In this document: one piece after another, positions 56,813 to 64,000 of the stretch
How the letters are laid out: the number at the start of each line of letters is the position of its first letter
Numbering within the stretch: the first letter of the stretch is position 1
DNA from: Bordetella sp. FB-8
GTDB lineage: Bacteria > Pseudomonadota > Gammaproteobacteria > Burkholderiales > Burkholderiaceae_B
Direction of reading: 5' to 3'
Assembly (NCBI RefSeq): GCF_000382185.1
Contig: NZ_KB907784.1
Span: 3,432,633 to 3,496,632 of the forward strand
Length of the DNA stretch: 64,000 nucleotides
Translations under genes and position numbers: made by a program
The notes under the pieces: model-generated
What the model was told of the DNA's origin: nothing
Databases searched by the model: none
What the model saw: the letters and a program-made list of their open reading frames with translations, nothing else

Positions 56813-57276
56813 TGTCCGCGCTCATCGGCAAGCCCGCCCCGCAATTCGTCGCCGAAAGCACTATCGGCACCATCGACCTGTCTCAATGCCGCGGCCGCGC
56901 CGTGGTGCTGTACTTCTACCCCAAGGACAACACCCCAGGCTGCACCACCGAAGGCCAGGACTTCCGCGACCTGCACGACCAATTTCTCGCGGCCAGTACG
57001 GTGGTCGTGGGCGTGTCACGCGACTCGCTCAAGTCGCACGCCAATTTCTGCGAAAAATTCAGCCTGCCCTTTCCCTTGATCTCCGACCCAGACGAGACGC
57101 TCTGCAATCTATACGGAGTCATCAAGCAAAAGAACATGTACGGCAAGCAAGTGCGCGGCATCGAGCGCAGCACCTTCCTGATCGACGCCCACGGCCTGCT
57201 GGTGCAGGCTTGGCGCGGCCTAAAGGTACCCGGCCATGCCAGCGAAGTTCTGCAGGCCGCTATCAGCATAGGCTGA
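56812..57276 (+). CDS. Peroxiredoxin (BCP/PrxQ type)
   Basis: The 154-residue protein reduces hydrogen peroxide and organic hydroperoxides through the peroxidatic cysteine 44 in FYPKDNTPGCTTEGQDFRDL. The usual resolving cysteine five residues later is Gln here; other cysteines (in HANFCEKF and ETLCNLYG) could serve, or the enzyme may be of one-Cys type. The ATG overlaps the upstream Mth938-like stop by one base (TGATG), with AAGGAG ten bases before it. Confidence 0.93.
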   Translation: MSALIGKPAPQFVAESTIGTIDLSQCRGRAVVLYFYPKDNTPGCTTEGQDFRDLHDQFLAASTVVVGVSRDSLKSHANFCEKFSLPFPLISDPDETLCNLYGVIKQKNMYGKQVRGIERSTFLIDAHGLLVQAWRGLKVPGHASEVLQAAISIG

Positions 57277-57343
57277 CGCCCGCGCGACCCGCCACCGCGT
57301 TCGTATCCGGGCCGGTTCCGGCCCACACAGGAGAGTCCAGCAT

Positions 57344-58999
57344 ATGCCGCTTCCCAAGATGCCCACCCGTCCCGCAGCCATTCTGACTTTCCACAAGGGC
57401 GAATCCGCGCCCGCTGCAAGTCCCGCGCCGAGCGCCGCCAGTTCCGCCGCCAGACCCGTCGATATGGAGCCGCACCACCAGCCCGAACTGGACGGCCTGC
57501 AAACCGAGGGGTTTTCTATCGCGCAGCCCGCCGCGCCGGCCCTGGTGCACGCAGAAGCCCCGCGCGCCAGACCCACGCCTGCCGCGGTCCGCAGGACCAA
57601 GGCCAAAACTCAACCAGCCGTGCGCAAGCTCTTCGTGCTCGACACCAACGTGCTGCTGCACGACCCGAGCTCGATCTTCCGTTTCGAAGAGCACGACATC
57701 TTCCTGCCCATGATGACGCTGGAAGAACTCGACCACCAGAAAAAGGGCATGTCGGAAGTTGCACGCAACGCCCGACAGGTCAGCCGCTCACTCGACTCGC
57801 TGGTGCAAAGCGCCAGCAATCTGAACGAAGGCCTGGACCTGGCCGGGCTGGGCAACAAGGAGGCCACAGGCCGCCTGCTATTCCAGACCACGGCCATCCA
57901 CAGCACCCTGCCATCGGATCTGCCCATGGGCAAGGCCGACAACCAGATCCTGGGCGTGGTGCGCGCCTTGCAGGAAAAATACCCGCAGCGCGAAGTGGTA
58001 CTGGTGTCCAAGGACATCAACATGCGCCTGAAAGCCCGCACGCTGGGCATGCAGGCCGAGGACTACTACAACGATCACGTCCTCGAAGATACCGACCTGA
58101 TGTACGCGGGCATGATGCAATTGCCCGAGGACTTCTGGAACCGCCACGGCAAAGACGTCGAGTCCTGGCAGCAAGGTGGTACCACGTTCTATCGCATCAA
58201 AGGCCCGCTGTGCGCCCAGTTCGTGGTCAACCAGTTCGTCTACTTCGAAGGCCAGATGCCCTTGTACGCACAGGTGCGCGAGGTCAGCGGCAAGACGGCC
58301 GTACTGGCTACGCTGCGCGACTATACGCACGGCAAGAACAACGTCTGGGGCATCACCGCGCGCAATCGCGAACAAAACTTCGCGCTCAACCTGCTGATGA
58401 ATCCCGACGTCGACTTCATCTCGCTACTAGGCCAGGCCGGTACCGGCAAGACGTTGCTAGCACTGGCCGCCGGCATCACGCAGGTACTGGAAACCAAGCG
58501 CTATACCGAAATCATCATGACTCGCGTCACGGTGCCGGTGGGCGAGGACATCGGCTTCCTGCCCGGCACTGAAGAAGAAAAAATGCTGCCCTGGATGGGC
58601 GCGCTCGAGGACAATCTCGACGTGCTCAACATGGGCGAAGGCGAAGGCAATGGCGATTGGGGCCGCGCGGCGACCATGGATCTGATCCGCTCGCGCATCA
58701 AGGTCAAATCGCTCAATTTCATGCGCGGGCGCACCTTCCTGAACAAGTACCTGATCATCGACGAAGCGCAAAACCTCACGCCCAAGCAAATGAAAACGCT
58801 GGTCACGCGCGCCGGTCCGGGAACCAAGGTGATATGTCTGGGAAATATCGCCCAGATCGACACGCCCTACCTGACCGAAGGCAGCTCCGGGCTGACCTAT
58901 GTGGTCGACCGATTCAAGGGCTGGCCGCACGCGGGTCACATCACCCTGCAGCGCGGCGAGCGGTCACGCCTGGCCGATTACGCCGGAGACGTACTGTAA
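57344..58999 (+). CDS. PIN domain / PhoH-like ATPase
   Basis: The 551-residue protein joins an N-terminal PIN nuclease-like domain (from about residue 98, [17 protein letters not shown], with [13 protein letters not shown]) to a PhoH ATPase (Walker [16 protein letters not shown] near 363, Walker [11 protein letters not shown] near 470, and [13 protein letters not shown]). The family acts on RNA as a helicase-nuclease in related bacteria and is the PhoH2 type. The first 95 residues are a low-complexity Pro/Ala-rich extension of unknown use. AGGAG lies ten bases before the ATG. Confidence 0.93.
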   Translation: MPLPKMPTRPAAILTFHKGESAPAASPAPSAASSAARPVDMEPHHQPELDGLQTEGFSIAQPAAPALVHAEAPRARPTPAAVRRTKAKTQPAVRKLFVLDTNVLLHDPSSIFRFEEHDIFLPMMTLEELDHQKKGMSEVARNARQVSRSLDSLVQSASNLNEGLDLAGLGNKEATGRLLFQTTAIHSTLPSDLPMGKADNQILGVVRALQEKYPQREVVLVSKDINMRLKARTLGMQAEDYYNDHVLEDTDLMYAGMMQLPEDFWNRHGKDVESWQQGGTTFYRIKGPLCAQFVVNQFVYFEGQMPLYAQVREVSGKTAVLATLRDYTHGKNNVWGITARNREQNFALNLLMNPDVDFISLLGQAGTGKTLLALAAGITQVLETKRYTEIIMTRVTVPVGEDIGFLPGTEEEKMLPWMGALEDNLDVLNMGEGEGNGDWGRAATMDLIRSRIKVKSLNFMRGRTFLNKYLIIDEAQNLTPKQMKTLVTRAGPGTKVICLGNIAQIDTPYLTEGSSGLTYVVDRFKGWPHAGHITLQRGERSRLADYAGDVL

Positions 59000-59045
59000 A
59001 GTCCGTTCCCCGGACCCTTCTCTCAACGCTCCCAACCACAACAAT

Positions 59046-59933
59046 ATGGCCACGAACCGCAAAGGCATAATTCTGGCCGGAGGATCGGGCACCCGCCTGT
59101 ACCCCGCCACTCTGGCTGTCTCCAAGCAGTTACTGCCGATCTTCGACAAACCAATGATCTACTACCCGCTCAGCACACTGATGCTGGCGGGCATCCGTGA
59201 CATTCTCGTCATTTCCACGCCCCAGGACACGCCACGCTTCCAGCAGTTGCTGGGCGACGGCGCCCAATGGGGCCTCAATCTGCACTATGCTGTGCAGCCC
59301 AGTCCGGACGGACTGGCGCAGGCCTTTCTCATCGGCGAGAAATTCCTGGGCGCAAGTCCCAGCGCCCTGGTTCTAGGCGACAACATTTTCTATGGCCACG
59401 AATTCCAGAAATTGCTCGAAGATGCCAATGCACAGCCGACGGGGGCCAGCGTCTTCGCCTACCACGTGCACGATCCGGAGCGTTACGGCGTAGTTGCCTT
59501 CGATGCCCAAGGTCACGCCACCAGCATTGAAGAAAAGCCCAAACAGCCCAAGTCCAAGTACGCCGTCACCGGCCTGTACTTCTACGACAGCGAAGTCATC
59601 GATATCGCCAAAAGTATCAAGCCTAGTCCGCGCGGCGAGCTCGAAATTACCGATATCAACCAAACTTACCTGGAGCGCAGCGAGCTGAATGTCGAAGTCA
59701 TGGGCCGCGGCTACGCCTGGCTGGACACCGGTACGCACGAATCCATGCTCGAGGCCAGTCTTTTCATCCAGACCATCGAAAACCGCCAGGGCTTGAAAGT
59801 CGCCTGTCCCGAGGAAATCGCCTACCACCAAGGCTGGATCGATGCCGAGCAGGTGCGTAAACTCGCGCTGCCTCTGCTCAAGAACGGATATGGCCAATAC
59901 CTGATCACCCGAATCGAAGGGAACGTATTTTGA
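59046..59933 (+). CDS. rfbA: Glucose-1-phosphate thymidylyltransferase
   Basis: RfbA makes dTDP-glucose from dTTP and glucose 1-phosphate, the first step to dTDP-rhamnose for surface polysaccharide. The 295-residue protein has [12 protein letters not shown] (residues 8-19), [29 protein letters not shown] and [11 protein letters not shown]. The ATG at 59046 fits the family; upstream codons overlap the PhoH gene. It overlaps rfbC by four bases (TTGA). Confidence 0.95.
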   Translation: MATNRKGIILAGGSGTRLYPATLAVSKQLLPIFDKPMIYYPLSTLMLAGIRDILVISTPQDTPRFQQLLGDGAQWGLNLHYAVQPSPDGLAQAFLIGEKFLGASPSALVLGDNIFYGHEFQKLLEDANAQPTGASVFAYHVHDPERYGVVAFDAQGHATSIEEKPKQPKSKYAVTGLYFYDSEVIDIAKSIKPSPRGELEITDINQTYLERSELNVEVMGRGYAWLDTGTHESMLEASLFIQTIENRQGLKVACPEEIAYHQGWIDAEQVRKLALPLLKNGYGQYLITRIEGNVF

Positions 59934-60481
59934 CCCTGCAAGTCACCCCCACCGCCATACCCGACATGCTCGTCATCGAGCCCAAGGTCTTTGGCGATGA
60001 CCGCGGCTTTTTCTTCGAAAGCTTCAATGCACGCGCATTTGCCGAGGCAACTGGCATCAGGTGCGACTTTGTTCAGGACAACCACTCCAAGTCGTCCCGC
60101 AACGTGCTGCGCGGCTTGCACTATCAAATACGGCAGCCTCAGGGCAAACTCGTTCGGGTCACACAAGGCGAAGTTTGGGATGTCGGCGTGGACCTGCGCC
60201 AAAGCTCGCCCACATTCGGCAAATGGGTCGGCCTGATTCTAAGCGCCGAGAACAAGAAGCAGGCCTGGATACCGGAAGGCTTTGCGCACGGCTTTGTCGT
60301 TCTCAGCGAAACGGCGGAATTTCTCTACAAGACCACCGACTACTATGCGCCGCAGCACGAACGCACGCTTCGGTGGAACGACCCCGCCCTCGATATCGCT
60401 TGGCCCATCCAGGGCGAGCCGAAACTGGCCGCCAAAGACGCCGAAGGCGTGATTTGGGCACAGGCGGAATTTTTCGATTAA
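59930..60481 (+). CDS. rfbC: dTDP-4-dehydrorhamnose 3,5-epimerase
   Basis: RfbC converts dTDP-4-keto-6-deoxyglucose to the rhamnose form. The 183-residue cupin has [27 protein letters not shown], the catalytic histidine 64 in [26 protein letters not shown] and the tyrosine region [12 protein letters not shown]. It starts at TTG 59930 inside the rfbA stop, with GAAGGG upstream; the family N terminus requires this start. The other pathway genes (rfbB, rfbD) are not in the window. Confidence 0.95.
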   Translation: MTLQVTPTAIPDMLVIEPKVFGDDRGFFFESFNARAFAEATGIRCDFVQDNHSKSSRNVLRGLHYQIRQPQGKLVRVTQGEVWDVGVDLRQSSPTFGKWVGLILSAENKKQAWIPEGFAHGFVVLSETAEFLYKTTDYYAPQHERTLRWNDPALDIAWPIQGEPKLAAKDAEGVIWAQAEFFD

Positions 60482-60581
60482 TTGTGCCCAACAGCTTGCA
60501 ACCGAAAAGCAAATCACGGACCTGACGGTCAGAAAACCGAGCTTTTCCTGTTTTTACGGGTTAGGCGTGGCGATAAGAAGG

Positions 60582-60616
60582 CCCCTTGCCGATGTATTCG
60601 GTGGAGGGGTTTTTTT
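60582..60616 (+). terminator. Rho-independent terminator after rfbC
   Basis: An imperfect stem (CCCCTTGCCG with CGGTGGAGGGG) ends in seven T (60610-60616), about 100 bases after the rfbC stop. The sequence between rfbC and this hairpin shows no gene. Confidence 0.7.
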
Positions 60617-60700
60617 ATGGAATAAGCGTGTGAGGGGGTATTAGGGCGCGGGGTGGTGGGCTGCTGGGGGGGCAGCTCAAAGGATCTTACCGCACAAAGA

Positions 60701-60733
60701 CAAACGCCCCAGCGTGAGTAGCTGGGGCGTTTG
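60701..60733 (-). terminator. rrn operon terminator
   Basis: CAAACGCCCCAGC and GCTGGGGCGTTTG form a perfect 13-bp stem with a 7-base loop just beyond the 3' end of the 5S gene. On the minus strand it is followed by TCTTTGTG. It ends the rRNA transcript and may also block read-through from rfbC. Confidence 0.85.
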
Positions 60734-60743
60734 AGGGATAAGA

Positions 60744-60857
60744 GCCTGACGATGACCTACTTTCACAGATGTACATCCACTATCATCGGCGCGGTCTCGT
60801 TTCACGGTCCTGTTCGGGAAGGGAAGGGGTGGTACCGAGACGCTATGGTCGTCAGGC
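60744..60857 (-). rRNA. rrf: 5S ribosomal RNA
   Basis: On the minus strand the sequence begins GCCTGACGACCATAGCG and ends GTCATCGTCAGGC, the complementary ends of 5S rRNA (helix I), with CCTTCCCGAACAGGACCGTG and the GCGCCGATGATAGTG block between. About 114 nt. The ends are estimated from the helix I pairing. Confidence 0.92.
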
Positions 60858-61028
60858 GAAGGGGGTAGGACGGTTGGAGGTCAGTCCAACGGTCCGAATG
60901 GGGGAAGAAGCACACGTTGAGGGGATTAGCCTCGGGGATGTGATGCACAGAGTATGTTCTGTGTGGAACGGTAGCTGCGCGATGCAGCACCGATCAGATC
61001 GTAGGATCTGTAAAGGTAAGGGTTATAG
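60858..61028 (-). other. 23S-5S internal transcribed spacer
   Basis: About 170 bases between the 23S and 5S genes. No tRNA gene is visible. The part next to 23S (61022-61036) pairs with the other flank of 23S as a processing stem. Confidence 0.75.
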
Positions 61029-63909
<2,881 letters not shown>

Positions 63910-63915
63910 TATAAC

Positions 63916-64000
63916 GCTTACCTCTTTCAAGGTGCTCTTTATAGGTGCTGTTCATTCGCGCTTGTGCCGTTCCAAAAACAACAGCTTTCACCCCTCACGC
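63916..64000 (-). other. 16S-23S spacer, partial
   Basis: The last 85 bases lie upstream of 23S and belong to the 16S-23S spacer; the 16S gene and any spacer tRNAs lie beyond the window. No tRNA is visible in this part. Confidence 0.7.

Noticed and set aside
60618..60700. G-rich stretch before the rrn terminator
   Set aside because: No gene, tRNA or convincing structure; it is spacer between rfbC and the rRNA operon.

Overview
The window is high-GC DNA with the gene content of a beta-proteobacterium of the family Alcaligenaceae (Bordetella/Achromobacter type). The indications are an H-NS protein of the BpH3 kind, a box-type aerobic benzoyl-CoA pathway with a BoxR/BzdR-like regulator, a five-step histidine utilisation cluster of the HutF/HutG kind, an alaC-hom-thrC operon and an rrn operon. 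The assignment rests on recognised protein families only; the species is not determined.

Layout. Positions 1-3772 hold the end of a polar amino acid ABC ATPase, a GntR/FCD repressor and two convergent M20-type hydrolases, with palindromes in front of the catabolic genes. Positions 3859-11566 are the benzoate module: boxA, boxB, boxC and a boxR-like repressor on the minus strand, and a DUF4863 protein plus benzoate-CoA ligase divergently on the plus strand. Positions 11728-14790 hold a stand-alone MotA/MotB-like pair, a decayed ynfA-like gene (amber codon plus frameshift) and an IS5-family (IS427-group) element inserted at that gene's stop codon. Positions 14823-22196 are mixed housekeeping and redox genes (AI-2E transporter family, cytochrome b561-like, ornithine cyclodeaminase family, cytochrome c-prime, purB, GST, mnmA).

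Positions 22432-36247 form one plus-strand histidine utilisation region: NitT/TauT-type ABC transporter, hutC, hutH, hutU, a polar amino acid ABC receptor and permease, hutD, hutI, hutF, hutG, and a FAD-linked oxidase translationally coupled to hutG. Two HutC-like palindromes precede the transporter and hutH. Facing it are glcF, glcE, glcD and a D-lactate-dehydrogenase-like gene (36268-41603), followed by a decayed S10 serine carboxypeptidase relic.

Positions 42466-43774 hold aroG (DAHP synthase) behind what looks like a complete transcription attenuator: a 26-codon Phe/Tyr-rich leader peptide gene, a perfect 11-bp terminator stem with a T run, and a 9-nt antiterminator segment inside the leader. 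This is the most interesting regulatory element seen in the window.

Positions 43783-60481 are a chemoreceptor, tldD, an hns-family gene, pepN, fbp with a coupled small RHH-like protein, alaC-hom-thrC, a Mth938-like/peroxiredoxin pair, a PIN-PhoH ATPase and rfbA-rfbC (dTDP-rhamnose precursors). The window ends with 5S and 23S rRNA genes on the minus strand, convergent with rfbAC. No CRISPR array, prophage or tRNA gene was seen.
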